A stretch of DNA of 41,624 nt from Pseudomonadota bacterium (GCA_021323675.1 JAJPKP010000030.1:1-41624), one strand, 5' to 3'. Shown: positions 8,663 to 17,457, numbered from the stretch's first letter. Notes: generated by a model from the sequence alone, not told the origin. Numbers and translations are program-made.

Positions 8663-9684
8663 CGTTCCCTCCTTGTTTCAGTCTTGAATAAAGCTTCTAT
8701 AATTGGCGTGCCTGCAGCGAAGTCAGTATCGTTGAGACTCGGCCATATCCGTCGTAGACGATCCTTCATCTGGTCGAAGCTGACGGTCCCTGGTTTTACG
8801 AATCCGAAGGTGCGTCTCGCCTCCGCGGGTTCCTTGAAGCTGAAGATTTTCTTGCTTTCTCGACGTCCCCCGGCAAGCCATTTGCCCGCAGCACCGCTGC
8901 CTAGCAATTCGTCCGACCGCCCCTTCCGTTCGTTCCGACAAAGGGCCCTGTTGAAGGTGCTTGCACTGGAGTTCTGACGAGCCAGGTACCTTTGCCGCAC
9001 GCACCAGAAATTTCCAAGCGACGCCCAGGCGAAAGCATTTTGATCGACTTTTCGCCACCGGGCAGAGTGCACGTAATCCTCGAGAGTCTTGAGCCCGATT
9101 TCCTTCGATACATTGGGTGCTTGCTCGAGCTTCACGAGCCCATAGTCCCGATGGTGTTCGACTCCGGCACGAGTGCGCTCGTTGGACGGTTTGTACACGG
9201 TTCGTCCTCCAATAGCCCCATGCTCCGCAATCAGACGAACCGTCATCTCGAGCAGCGTCCACTCTTCGACTCCGATCGGCCTCAGGGGTGTGAAACGCAA
9301 TTCGAAGTCTTGGTTCTTCGTAATTTGCTCTTGACAAATATTGCCGTTGATGTCGAACGCTTGAAAGCGAAACTTCCGTGCCCAGCCTGTGCAACCAAAC
9401 AGTTCACAGACAACGCAATGATGCTGTGGTTGTGTCGGCCCCTTGACCTGCGGGCTCGGACAGCGGTTTGTTTGGGTTGGGTCGCAAGCGGAGCCACACA
9501 ATCCGCGCACCAAAACCTCGAACCACCATCGCAAGGATCCGAGAAGACCGGTCAAGATCAAGCGTTTTCCTGCGCCGTTCGCGTCACCCGTCCAGATCGG
9601 CGTCAGCGCTTTGAGGCGCCAAGTCCGTGCGCTTGAAGTTGGAGCATTAGATAAGCTGGTCGCCACCTGAGCCTCCTTTGGCAT
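8659..9684 (-). CDS. cmr1: Cmr1-type RAMP subunit (Cas7 group)
   Basis: Cmr1 is the Cas7-like subunit at the crRNA 3' end of Cmr complexes. The hallmark pattern is present: LKALTPIWTGDANG (residues 25-38), then LTGLLGSLRWWFEVLVRGL (44-62), then a cysteine-rich CVVCELFGCTGWARKF (90-105). The later HGAIGGRT also fits. The length of 341 residues is normal. The ATG directly abuts the cas1 stop with no spacer, so the III-C module follows cas1 seamlessly in one transcription unit. A sampled line of this gene is near 53% GC against about 67% in the adjoining cas1, a sharp change at the junction. Confidence 0.92.
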   Translation of the reverse strand: MPKEAQVATSLSNAPTSSARTWRLKALTPIWTGDANGAGKRLILTGLLGSLRWWFEVLVRGLCGSACDPTQTNRCPSPQVKGPTQPQHHCVVCELFGCTGWARKFRFQAFDINGNICQEQITKNQDFELRFTPLRPIGVEEWTLLEMTVRLIAEHGAIGGRTVYKPSNERTRAGVEHHRDYGLVKLEQAPNVSKEIGLKTLEDYVHSARWRKVDQNAFAWASLGNFWCVRQRYLARQNSSASTFNRALCRNERKGRSDELLGSGAAGKWLAGGRRESKKIFSFKEPAEARRTFGFVKPGTVSFDQMKDRLRRIWPSLNDTDFAAGTPIIEALFKTETRRER

Positions 9685-10863
9685 TCACCATTTGAAAGAG
9701 AAGGTTCGGTAGCTGGCGCTGCCGCGAACGAAGGAAGCGACCGCGCGCGCCTGAATCTGGATGATGGATTTGAGCTTGTAGCGCCGTCCGCGGAAATTTG
9801 CTTCGCCCTCCATCCGTTCCAGCACGGCGGATGCGACCGCGCGGCGAGTGCCGTCGGTGAGCATCCCGTCCCGGGTTTCGATAGTAGTGCCGCGTCCGAT
9901 CGCGGCGATCACGGCGCGATCGACCACCGGCTGGCGGAACTCTTCAACCATGTCGAGCACCAGCGAGGGTTTGCCGGGGCGATCGACATGCAGGAAGCCG
10001 GCGAAAGGTTCCAGGCCGGCGTTCATAATCGCGCCCCACACCTGGGTGTAGAGAATTCCGTAACCGTAGTTGAGGGCCGAGTTTACGGGATCGGGAGCGC
10101 CGCGATGATCTCGGGAATCGAATCCGAGCTCTTCCGGGATGAGGAGGCGCACGCCCGTCCAGTAGGTGCGCCCCGCAAGTCCCTCGATCGAAAGAAAGGC
10201 CTCGCGGGCGGAATCGATATTGGGCGCGTCAATTGAAGCAGCGTTCTTGCGGGCTTTTGCGATCGACCGGGCCAATCCGCTCAGTTCGTCGAAGGCGGAA
10301 GGATTGGATTCCTTGAGGTACTTGCCGAAGTACTTGAGAAGAGCAGCCTGATTGGCGAGCTTGCCGCGCACGATAGCTTTTGCGAGATCGACGCCGCGCG
10401 CGTCGTTGTACGCGGCAAGTTGTTCGCGCCGTGTGATCACCGTAGCGGTCAGCATCGGCGACGAAAGCATCGCGTAAGGCTTGCCGGATCGGGTGAGGAA
10501 GGAGAGGCGGATTCCGCGTTCGCAGCAGGCCTCGACGAGGTCGGCGGAGATGGCGACGCCGGGGGAGCCGATGACGATTTCGCCGACGCGAAAGAGCGGG
10601 AGCTCGATTTCGTCGGCGGATTTTTTCGGGGGCTTGATGCCATTCGGACCGGGGGCGGTACGGCGCAGGGGAGGGGGCGGAGTCTTGACACCGTCGGAAG
10701 TGGCGACGGAAAGAGTGGGGCGTTTGTTATCGATTCCGAGAGGCAGGAAGAGCTGCGGACCGCCTTCGATCAGTTCGAGCCGCGGCTTTGGTCCGCGGAT
10801 CACCAATCGCTCGCCGGTCTTGGCGAGCATCACGCCGTAGTCGGAGATGATAACGGAATTCAT
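9685..10863 (-). CDS. cas1: Cas1 integrase with a proline-rich insertion
   Basis: Cas1 catalyses spacer integration. Active-site residues are visible: Glu227 in SIEGLAGRTYW, His292 in GFLHVDRPGK, and Asp304 in SLVLDMVEEFRQPVVD. At 392 residues it is longer than the usual ~300-340. The surplus is a proline- and lysine-rich stretch at about residues 45-87, including TPPPPLRRTAPGPNG, set inside the N-terminal beta domain. The rest reads continuously, so the insertion is not a frameshift. The ATG is well placed. The neighbour upstream is a broken DUF433 gene, downstream is cmr1. Codon use is host-like, unlike both flanking effector modules. Its partner cas2 lies beyond the III-C genes. Confidence 0.96.
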   Translation of the reverse strand: MNSVIISDYGVMLAKTGERLVIRGPKPRLELIEGGPQLFLPLGIDNKRPTLSVATSDGVKTPPPPLRRTAPGPNGIKPPKKSADEIELPLFRVGEIVIGSPGVAISADLVEACCERGIRLSFLTRSGKPYAMLSSPMLTATVITRREQLAAYNDARGVDLAKAIVRGKLANQAALLKYFGKYLKESNPSAFDELSGLARSIAKARKNAASIDAPNIDSAREAFLSIEGLAGRTYWTGVRLLIPEELGFDSRDHRGAPDPVNSALNYGYGILYTQVWGAIMNAGLEPFAGFLHVDRPGKPSLVLDMVEEFRQPVVDRAVIAAIGRGTTIETRDGMLTDGTRRAVASAVLERMEGEANFRGRRYKLKSIIQIQARAVASFVRGSASYRTFSFKW

Positions 10864-10902
10864 GGGTTCGCCCCCCTTGCCTGTCAGTTACGCCGCTGGC
10901 TC

Positions 10903-11184
10903 GGGTAACTCAAGAATCAGAAGGCTTTCCACGGAATCCTGTATGGCGGTTCAGACCGCCGAGGCTCGATCCGCTGGCGAGATGGCTTTCGCAGGCGGCG
11001 GCGAAAGCGAGGCAGGCTCGAATATGTTAGGGCTTGAGCGCGGGAAAGTCAGCCAGGATTTCCCCTCGCTCATCCCGGCGGCGAGATACTCAAGGATGTC
11101 CGCAACCGTGATTCGGGTTCCCTTGACGCCCGGCTTGCCGCTTCGAACCTCGGACGAGACGCTGATGTAGTCCTCGAACTTCAT
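10903..11184 (-). pseudogene. DUF433 (VapB-like antitoxin) remnant with frameshift and stop
   Basis: The first part, MKFEDYISVSSEVRSGKPG followed by VKGTRITVADILEYLAAGMSEG, is a good DUF433 N-terminal half. The reading frame then leaves the family. Adding one base at the run of G near 11060 restores EILADFPALKP, then an in-frame TAA, then HIRACLAFAAACESH, which is the normal DUF433 C-terminal half. The gene therefore carries a one-base deletion and a nonsense codon and should be dead. DUF433 proteins usually act as antitoxins beside a PIN-like DUF5615 partner; none is visible here. It lies between cas5 and cas1, probably a scar of rearrangement. Confidence 0.8.
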
Positions 11185-11255
11185 CGCTACTGGCAACCCG
11201 CCGCGGCATGCGTAGCGCAAGAGAAGGCCCGCGCTGGGCAGTTCAGTTCGCAGCT

Positions 11256-12068
11256 TCACTCCCGGCTGTAGTGGGTGAAGCCGGGGCCAGTGTTTACGAT
11301 GCCGATAGGCACGATGGTTTCTATGAAACGGCGGTGACGGTCTTTTTTCGGACGGGCTTTAGTGAACGAGCTCAACGTTTCCAGGTCCGCATCAGCGCCG
11401 AAGTCGTCGAGTGGCACTATGTGTCCTCGAGACGGGGGACTCCACGATCCGGCACGAGTCACCGGCTGAGTGTATTCGGGACCTACGGTGCTGGATCTAT
11501 AGAGGCGAACGAAGCGGACAAAGGAACCTCGTTTTCCGATGTAGCTTATGTGGGGCAGCAGTTCTGGCAGGCGGACGATGGTAGCGTCGTCTGCGGCGGC
11601 AAGATCGAAAGCCCATATACACGACCGGCCGAGGTGTGCGACTTCGCGATAGGCAATGGTCGGAGTATATGGCCGTGTCGGATCGCCGTCCCGCGATTCC
11701 TGGCGCACCTTAACGAACGTGTGGGTGACCACGGCCTCAGCGGAGGGTGCTATTCGCACCTCCATTTCGGCGAGAGCATGCAGCAGTTCAGCGCACTCGA
11801 TGTCCGATAATCCTGCGCGAAAGGCGCCATCCACCAGAGCCATCTTGATGGAGTATGGGGTCGGTATCACCAGTGTCTTTCCGACCGAGCTCGTTGCAGA
11901 GCTGATTTTGAGAGAGAAGAGCGCCGTCGCGGTGAACTCGGCCATTAGCCAGCGTCCGGGGCCCGGAACCCCGGCTATGGGATCGGGCCGTTCCAACCTG
12001 GCGACGCGTGTTGACGCCGTTGTCACGTCCGAGTGCAGGCGGCTTGACTTCCGAGCCATGATCTTCAA
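11256..12068 (-). CDS. cas5: Cas5, type I Cascade subunit
   Basis: Cas5 binds the crRNA 5' handle in type I complexes. A Cas5-like start AEFTATALFSLKISSATSS with VIPTPYSIKMALVDGAF lies near residues 43-85, matching the first strand and the conserved pattern that precedes helix 1. A central region ICSIWAFDL-like strand and a basic C terminus follow. The frame opens with TTG at 12068, overlapping the cas7 stop. ATG at 12059 is a good alternative, and ATG at 11945 would start right at the conserved domain. The gene follows cas7 in the order usual for DevR/DevS-type systems. Divergence is high, so the identification rests partly on position. Confidence 0.8.
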   Translation of the reverse strand: MKIMARKSSRLHSDVTTASTRVARLERPDPIAGVPGPGRWLMAEFTATALFSLKISSATSSVGKTLVIPTPYSIKMALVDGAFRAGLSDIECAELLHALAEMEVRIAPSAEAVVTHTFVKVRQESRDGDPTRPYTPTIAYREVAHLGRSCIWAFDLAAADDATIVRLPELLPHISYIGKRGSFVRFVRLYRSSTVGPEYTQPVTRAGSWSPPSRGHIVPLDDFGADADLETLSSFTKARPKKDRHRRFIETIVPIGIVNTGPGFTHYSRE

Positions 12069-13072
12069 TTGGGGAGTTCAAGACCTTCGCATAGCTCAGC
12101 GAGGACTTTCACTCCGCCGGAAAGGGACTCAAAAGTCCTCACCTGGATGCTGTTTGCTTTGACCTGGTTCAGGACCCCGGCTGCTCTTCCGATCTCTTCG
12201 CGATAGTCGTCATGCAGGGGACTAACCGTAGGGGCTGGGAGCGACGTCGATGAAGTCGCGACCACACCCTTGCAGTCGACGATGTGAGGGTTCTGAGTGT
12301 TTCTCTGCGCGCCGGCCGGCTTCAGCAGCGTCGCCGCAAGTGCCTGGATTAAGGCAACCGCTCTTTTGCGACGGGCTTCTCCGTCGATCACATATCGTCG
12401 CGTGATATCGTTAAGTCCGATGCGGTAAAGGTCGGCGCTGCAAATCAGCGCATACACTCCCGAGGAAGCAGGGCGGTGAAAGATGGCCTGTCGCCCCGAG
12501 ACGGTTTCGCCGCCTGCAGCCGTTCCGCGCCCCTCTGGAGCGTATTTCACATGAAAGTATTGTTCGGTTACGGTCAGAGGTTGGCCGTCGCTATCTTCGG
12601 GGATTCCAACTACCCAACCGAATTCGACAACCGACTTGCGCCCGACAGCGCGGCCCCTGGTTACAAGGGCGCCCGCCATGTCCGTGAGGCTGCAATCGAC
12701 GACCATCTTGGTCATGATTTCGGATTCCAGCGCCTTGCGTTTGACCCGTTTGCCGTTGTCGACGAATTCCTGTTCCTCTTCGCAGAAATCAACGAAAGCC
12801 GGGTTTAGGGCGTTGATTCGATCGGCATCGTGAACCGAGGCGCCCGGAGACAGCGGCTGTTGGGCTTCCTTTAACAGCGGGACGAGGTGTTCGACCAGAA
12901 TGTGTTTAAACATGTCGCCGCTTATCGCGTTGACGAGCTTTCGATGCCCGTTCTGGTCGATGATGTGCACCATCCGCGTCTGTTGCTGGTTGCCTTCGGT
13001 GCCTTCGCTGTTCAGATTATGCAAATCGATCGTGACTCGCGCGGACATCGACAACGAACTTATTTTAGCCAC
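12065..13072 (-). CDS. cas7: Cas7, DevR-type Cascade backbone
   Basis: Cas7 forms the crRNA-binding backbone of type I Cascade. The N-terminal segment VTIDLHNLNSEGTEGNQQQT then VNAISGDMFKHILVEHL is characteristic of DevR-family Cas7 proteins. The 335-residue length is normal. I choose the GTG at 13072 because a strong GGAGGAG sits five bases upstream; the first ATG, at 13048, lacks one. The gene follows cas8 after a 36-bp gap and overlaps cas5. DevR-type Cas7 occurs in several I-A/I-B-like systems, so this alone does not fix the subtype. Confidence 0.93.
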   Translation of the reverse strand: MAKISSLSMSARVTIDLHNLNSEGTEGNQQQTRMVHIIDQNGHRKLVNAISGDMFKHILVEHLVPLLKEAQQPLSPGASVHDADRINALNPAFVDFCEEEQEFVDNGKRVKRKALESEIMTKMVVDCSLTDMAGALVTRGRAVGRKSVVEFGWVVGIPEDSDGQPLTVTEQYFHVKYAPEGRGTAAGGETVSGRQAIFHRPASSGVYALICSADLYRIGLNDITRRYVIDGEARRKRAVALIQALAATLLKPAGAQRNTQNPHIVDCKGVVATSSTSLPAPTVSPLHDDYREEIGRAAGVLNQVKANSIQVRTFESLSGGVKVLAELCEGLELPN

Positions 13073-13108
13073 TTTCTCCTCCTCCCTGAACTTGTCCCGA
13101 TTGGCCGG

Positions 13109-14818
13109 CTACTTGAGTTCACCGGCGACGTCAGTTGGCTCTTCCTCTCTGGGAAGTCTGCACGATCCGTAGGCGCACAGCATCGGTCCTACAACGGAGG
13201 CACCGTGTGACTCTATCAGCCGGACTAAGGATTCAAACTCTTCCGTTGTGACGTTGCGAGGCGCTGGCTTGTTAAGTTCGCGACGGCGGGCATTCTCAAC
13301 GTTATACAAGGAAATGAACTCAGATATGGATTGGATAAGCTGCTCATTACCTGGGAGGCCGCTTTTGCGTCTGAGGTCGGGGAGCAAGTCATAGCGAATT
13401 TCCCTATAATCAGGGCGATTCATCGCCTTTTGCGCCTGAGCATTAACCGTGGCGGCACGGATTGCGGCAGCCACCGCCTTGAATCCTGCGTCTGCAAGGA
13501 TGTCGCTGAACTTCGGGGCATTTCCCATGACGAGCTTCTCCAAATGTGCAGTGGTAAACTGTGGGATTTTCCGACCCTGTTCGCGCGCGCGGAGAACCAG
13601 GGCTCCAAACCGCGCCATAAATTCCAGGAGCGTTGCAATCGCGTGCTCCCCCCGACTTTCGAGAAAGCGACGATAAGTAATCAGCAGCCCTATCTCATCA
13701 GAATGGTCATCCTCAAGGGAGCGCACCACGCGCTTATGTTCGGTCAGGATATCGATAAAGGCCTTCGCTTGGATGTCATTGTCGACGACGAACCATCCCG
13801 GCAGCGCCAATGTCGCGATCGCGGAGACGGCTTTCGCGCTGCCGAGTGACTGATAGTGAGTTACCCAGATACCTGAGATTACGTCCGAAGGACGTTTCCC
13901 GCGCATCTTCAAGCCGGGAATCGGTCTCGCGGAGGCCATAGCGGCATACTCCTCGGAGTGTCTGACCAGAAGTTCCGCCAGTTCAAGCACAGCCAGACTG
14001 TCGAGTTTAGGTGGACCGCCGAACAGCCCGGCAAGTCGCAACTCCCTTGCAACTTGCTTAAAAGCATTTATGGAGATGTCAGCCGGAATTGGACAGAGGA
14101 GACGAACATGTTCGGCTTTCTGGCCCTGAAAAAACGGGCAGCCGACCGCGAAGTAGCCACGGTACCGCAGCCATTCGACGAACGGATCAGTCCATTGCTC
14201 CTTCGTCTTGTCGTTGCGATCAGTGCTGTCCGGCTTCAGCCGTGAGTAGCCCTTCGCCGCGGTCGGAGAAAAGAGCTGGACCGAAGTCGCGGGCCACTTC
14301 AGGTTCGACTGCTCTCCCGCGGCGAGCGCGATAAGCGCGGACCGAACCGAATCCGAGAACTCCCGTGGCTTCAGCGCTACAATCAGCGAGTGAATGCGAT
14401 TGCTCGTTTCGTCGCCCTGCACCGTGTTGAGAACCTGCAGCAGTCGCCAGTCGGGGCGTGGTTCTTCCTGTTTCAGCAGTTGTTCGATTTCTTCTCCGGC
14501 GGTTTTGCGCCGTTTGCCTTCGAGTAGTTTCCTCCTTCGAGCGGCCTTTTCCTTTTCGCGCTGATAGTCAACCCAATCACTGACACCGCCGGGGACTTTC
14601 ACTTTCTGGTTGGTCTTAAGAAAAGGGTATCCAGCGATTTGTGCAATAGACGTGATACGTTCCGGGGTGAGGGGCGCTTGAATCTCGAATGCGGTTTGCA
14701 ATTCCTTGATTCGTACTTCATCGACGCCGTCTGCGCTTGAAAGCAAGTCTGCCAGACCAGCGGCGGCGAAGACGTCACCGTGAGTGCCTGTGGCCTTTGC
14801 CAGTCTGAAGGAGGTCAT
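13109..14818 (-). CDS. Cas8-like large subunit of type I Cascade
   Basis: This protein of about 570 residues occupies the large-subunit slot between cas3 and cas7. Visible features include a charged helix near residues 90-120 (REKEKAARRRKLLEGKRRK), a central VGCPFFQGQKAEHVRLLCPIP and a long helical C-terminal third (about 340-560). The helical end could stand in for a small subunit, since no separate cas11 gene is present for the type I complex. Large subunits recognise the PAM and recruit Cas3. I cannot assign a Cas8 subfamily by eye. ATG at 14818 almost abuts the cas3 stop; GTG at 14827 would overlap it. Confidence 0.78.
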   Translation of the reverse strand: MTSFRLAKATGTHGDVFAAAGLADLLSSADGVDEVRIKELQTAFEIQAPLTPERITSIAQIAGYPFLKTNQKVKVPGGVSDWVDYQREKEKAARRRKLLEGKRRKTAGEEIEQLLKQEEPRPDWRLLQVLNTVQGDETSNRIHSLIVALKPREFSDSVRSALIALAAGEQSNLKWPATSVQLFSPTAAKGYSRLKPDSTDRNDKTKEQWTDPFVEWLRYRGYFAVGCPFFQGQKAEHVRLLCPIPADISINAFKQVARELRLAGLFGGPPKLDSLAVLELAELLVRHSEEYAAMASARPIPGLKMRGKRPSDVISGIWVTHYQSLGSAKAVSAIATLALPGWFVVDNDIQAKAFIDILTEHKRVVRSLEDDHSDEIGLLITYRRFLESRGEHAIATLLEFMARFGALVLRAREQGRKIPQFTTAHLEKLVMGNAPKFSDILADAGFKAVAAAIRAATVNAQAQKAMNRPDYREIRYDLLPDLRRKSGLPGNEQLIQSISEFISLYNVENARRRELNKPAPRNVTTEEFESLVRLIESHGASVVGPMLCAYGSCRLPREEEPTDVAGELK

Positions 14819-14819
14819 T

Positions 14820-17255
14820 TCACTCACTGCAAGCCCATTCGGAAGTCGCGCGTCGGTCGGAAAGCCTCAGCGTTCTCGTAAGGTATGAAACCAGGGGCCA
14901 CCACTTTGTCAAAGAATCGCGGCTGGTGGTCATTTCCAGGAAGTCGTTAAGGTAGCCACGTTTGTCGCGTTCGCTCGACAAGTATGCCGCAATCTTCGGA
15001 TCCGGCGTTCGGCCCATACACTGAAATACAACCTGCTCCCAGCCCGCCGATAGTTCAAGGACTCCCAAACTTGAGTCGGGCGACCTCGGAATGAACCCTC
15101 CATGATGTGCGATGATGGCGGCTGCGCATGCCGACGCGACATGTGCCAACAATTCGTCGGGGATTCCTTCCAGCGCTGCGCTCAGAAGAGAGCATCCATA
15201 GTAGGCGCTTGCGGCGGCATGCGGAGGACGTCTGCCTAGACTCCGCTGCCTCTCCCGGTCTTGGTTGCTGTCAGGGTCAAAGTCGGTATGAGCCAGGGGA
15301 GGTCCGGGTTCGCTCGACGAATTCTTGGACAATCGCCAAGCCTGCGCCCACTGCTGCCAGCGGGCTTGGAGCTTGCCGAGGTCATGGAGGTGACCGCACG
15401 CTCGTGCAGCTATTTGCATGTGCTGTGCAGTAAGACCGTAGAGCTTTTCGAACCCGCGGCCGATCATCCCGGCCGGAAATCCGTCTCGTTGGAGGCGAGC
15501 GCCCGATGCAGCGCCTACCATGTTCGCATGGTTCACCCATGACTCTTCACGCAGTGGAGCATATCCGGGACGCGGCGGCTCTACTCGGGGAGGGCTAACC
15601 GATGTTCCTGAGCGTCCAAGTCGAAGACCCATGCAATCGTCATAGCTGGCGATTGCTGGAGGTAACGCGACGGCATAGGTGCTGGCGAGGTGGTCGCGGT
15701 AAATCAGCTCTTTCCACGGCCTGGTTTCGTCGCCGTCCCAATACCAACCGATCGGCGAAGGCGGGGAAAGGTGTGGAGCGAGCGACCATCGGGACATCGA
15801 TATCGTTTCTACCCTTCCGGGAGAGTTTGGCAGCTGCGGGGCCTCGCTGACGATTACGCGAATCGATTCGCTGTCGTCGCCGCGGATGAGGTGGGCTATG
15901 CCGGCGGTGTCGCGTTGGATCGCGTTTCGGTGTATGGCATCAAGCAAGCTGCCGATTCGACTCTGAATTCCCGGTTTGACAGCTAGCTCATCTTCGTCCC
16001 GGTGCACTTTTTCTACCCATTCAGCAACCAGAATCGGGTCGAGGGCGGTATGACCAGAGGTTCTGAGCAGTTCGCGTGTCGCATCAATGGAGCTGTCCGG
16101 CTTCTGGAGAGTGCCATACGGCAACCAGCCGAAGCTCTTGGGCAGCTCATAAACATGCACGTGTCCGCGTTCACCCGGAAAGCGGGCGCATCTGCCCGCA
16201 CGCTGGACCAACGCGTTCATTGGGCACAGTTCGGTATGCATCTGATCACACGAAATATCGACGCCGGCCTCGATTACCTGGGTTGCGACGAGAATAGAGG
16301 ATCCCTGGGCGGATCTTCCGAACAGACCTCGAAGCTTGTGTTCCTTGTTTTGCCGATCACTCTTGAAGAAACGCGAATGAAGGAGGACCAGGTTGACGTC
16401 CGGTTGATTCGCAAGCCTTGCTCGCAACTGTTCGAACAAATCCTGCGCTCGCCCGACCGTATTGGCCAGCACAATTGATCTCTGCCGGTGATGAATGAGC
16501 ACGGAGTCGGCGCTTAGGGCTTTGGCCTCCCATGCCAGGGTGCGGGTTACGGAATTGACACTCGGAAGAGAAGCCATCATGTGCTCCGTCTCTTCCGCAG
16601 TCTTGGGTACGCAGGCGGTATCCAAGGCTTTGCACAGGATTTGCTCCAGCGGCGATGTCGCAGTGGCGGTCATCCACACCGACTGGCAGAGGTCGCGGAA
16701 AGCGCGGAGAGCTGCCGCCGCAGTGAGAAACGCCTTATCCGGCGACATCAGGTGAAATTCGTCGAACACCACCAACGCCCCCGCGATTGCGGCTGCGTTT
16801 ACGTTATGGAGGCGCCCCGACAAGCTGTACGGGCCGCAAAGAATTCCGCTCAGCAGTTGGTCATAGGTGGTAACTATGATCCTGCCACGATCAAAGAACG
16901 GGTCGTCGGGTTGTTCGCCCGTCTGCAAGGTTACAAACGGTGATACAATTTCGCGAGAATCTCGTGTTATCCCATCGATGGGGTGTCCGAGACTCCCGGC
17001 TGCTTCGCGAGCCTCACGATAAACGCTTTGGGCAAGGGTGCGAAGGGGGAGCGCATAGATCAGCCTGGAGGGCGGAGTGGGCCAGTCGGAATAGAAGAAC
17101 GGAGCAAGAACCGACCAGGTCTTGCCGGCTCCGGTCGGCGCTCGCAGCAACACGTTGCGCCCAGAAAAGAGCAGTTCCGCGACCTGCACTTGATATTCGT
17201 AGGGCGAGTAGCCGCTCAGGTCGCGGAAGTGTCGGTGATAACCGGCGTGATCCAT
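14820..17255 (-). CDS. cas3: Cas3 helicase-nuclease with C-terminal HD domain
   Basis: Cas3 unwinds and degrades DNA marked by Cascade. The helicase is first: Walker A APTGAGKT (39-46), DEFH box (165-168), MTATA (195-199), TQVIEAGVDIS (325-334) and QRAGRCAR (351-358). The HD nuclease is last: His576, the His624-Asp625 pair in GHLHDLGK, His679 and His717-His718. Most Cas3 proteins have HD first. This reversed order resembles a fusion of the separate cas3' and cas3'' genes of I-A systems, and also occurs in I-G. All key residues are present, so the enzyme is probably active. It is the first effector gene, 17 bp after the degenerate mini-array. Confidence 0.95.
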   Translation of the reverse strand: MDHAGYHRHFRDLSGYSPYEYQVQVAELLFSGRNVLLRAPTGAGKTWSVLAPFFYSDWPTPPSRLIYALPLRTLAQSVYREAREAAGSLGHPIDGITRDSREIVSPFVTLQTGEQPDDPFFDRGRIIVTTYDQLLSGILCGPYSLSGRLHNVNAAAIAGALVVFDEFHLMSPDKAFLTAAAALRAFRDLCQSVWMTATATSPLEQILCKALDTACVPKTAEETEHMMASLPSVNSVTRTLAWEAKALSADSVLIHHRQRSIVLANTVGRAQDLFEQLRARLANQPDVNLVLLHSRFFKSDRQNKEHKLRGLFGRSAQGSSILVATQVIEAGVDISCDQMHTELCPMNALVQRAGRCARFPGERGHVHVYELPKSFGWLPYGTLQKPDSSIDATRELLRTSGHTALDPILVAEWVEKVHRDEDELAVKPGIQSRIGSLLDAIHRNAIQRDTAGIAHLIRGDDSESIRVIVSEAPQLPNSPGRVETISMSRWSLAPHLSPPSPIGWYWDGDETRPWKELIYRDHLASTYAVALPPAIASYDDCMGLRLGRSGTSVSPPRVEPPRPGYAPLREESWVNHANMVGAASGARLQRDGFPAGMIGRGFEKLYGLTAQHMQIAARACGHLHDLGKLQARWQQWAQAWRLSKNSSSEPGPPLAHTDFDPDSNQDRERQRSLGRRPPHAAASAYYGCSLLSAALEGIPDELLAHVASACAAAIIAHHGGFIPRSPDSSLGVLELSAGWEQVVFQCMGRTPDPKIAAYLSSERDKRGYLNDFLEMTTSRDSLTKWWPLVSYLTRTLRLSDRRATSEWACSE

Positions 17256-17271
17256 GTAGTCTCACCAGGAA

Positions 17272-17371
17272 CCATCAGTCCCCTCCTCGTCGGGGAATTC
17301 GCGTTAGGATCACCGTAACCCACGCACCAACCAAATTTCAGTCCCCTCCTTGTCGGGGAATTGTTGCAGCG
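17272..17371 (-). CRISPR. Degenerate two-repeat mini-array with one pseudo-spacer (crRNA-like guide)
   Basis: Two sequences match the main repeat: 17335-17371 and 17272-17308. Both keep the core CAGTCCCCTCCT and TCGGGGAAT, hence the same hairpin on the minus strand, but differ elsewhere. The copy at 17335 retains the full handle ACTGAAAT; the other ends ACTGATGG. Between them lies a pseudo-spacer, 26 nt if full repeat lengths are assumed. Minus-strand transcription would yield one crRNA-like RNA. It lies between a tRNA-like gene and cas3, directly in the untranslated leader of the effector operon. CreA and CreR guides described in other cas operons have this form. Its first nine spacer bases match 17617-17625. 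Confidence 0.75.
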
Positions 17372-17457
17372 GCCCACCGGGCCAGTTGCTAAGCATACTC
17401 GAGTTGACTAGCCTCGACGTTGGCGCGAGCAAGGGTTGGAATCGCCGAAGACCCTGT

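Noticed and set aside
17272..17371. Interpretation of the degenerate repeats as only a decayed end of an old array
   Set aside because: Not fully excluded, but the hairpin core and the 8-nt handle are kept while other bases drifted, and the spacer start matches the nearby promoter. Simple decay would not predict either.
17372..17457. A second promoter with TATGCT directly before the mini-array
   Set aside because: No acceptable -35 lies at 16-18 bp, so the better-supported promoter at 17646-17673 was preferred.
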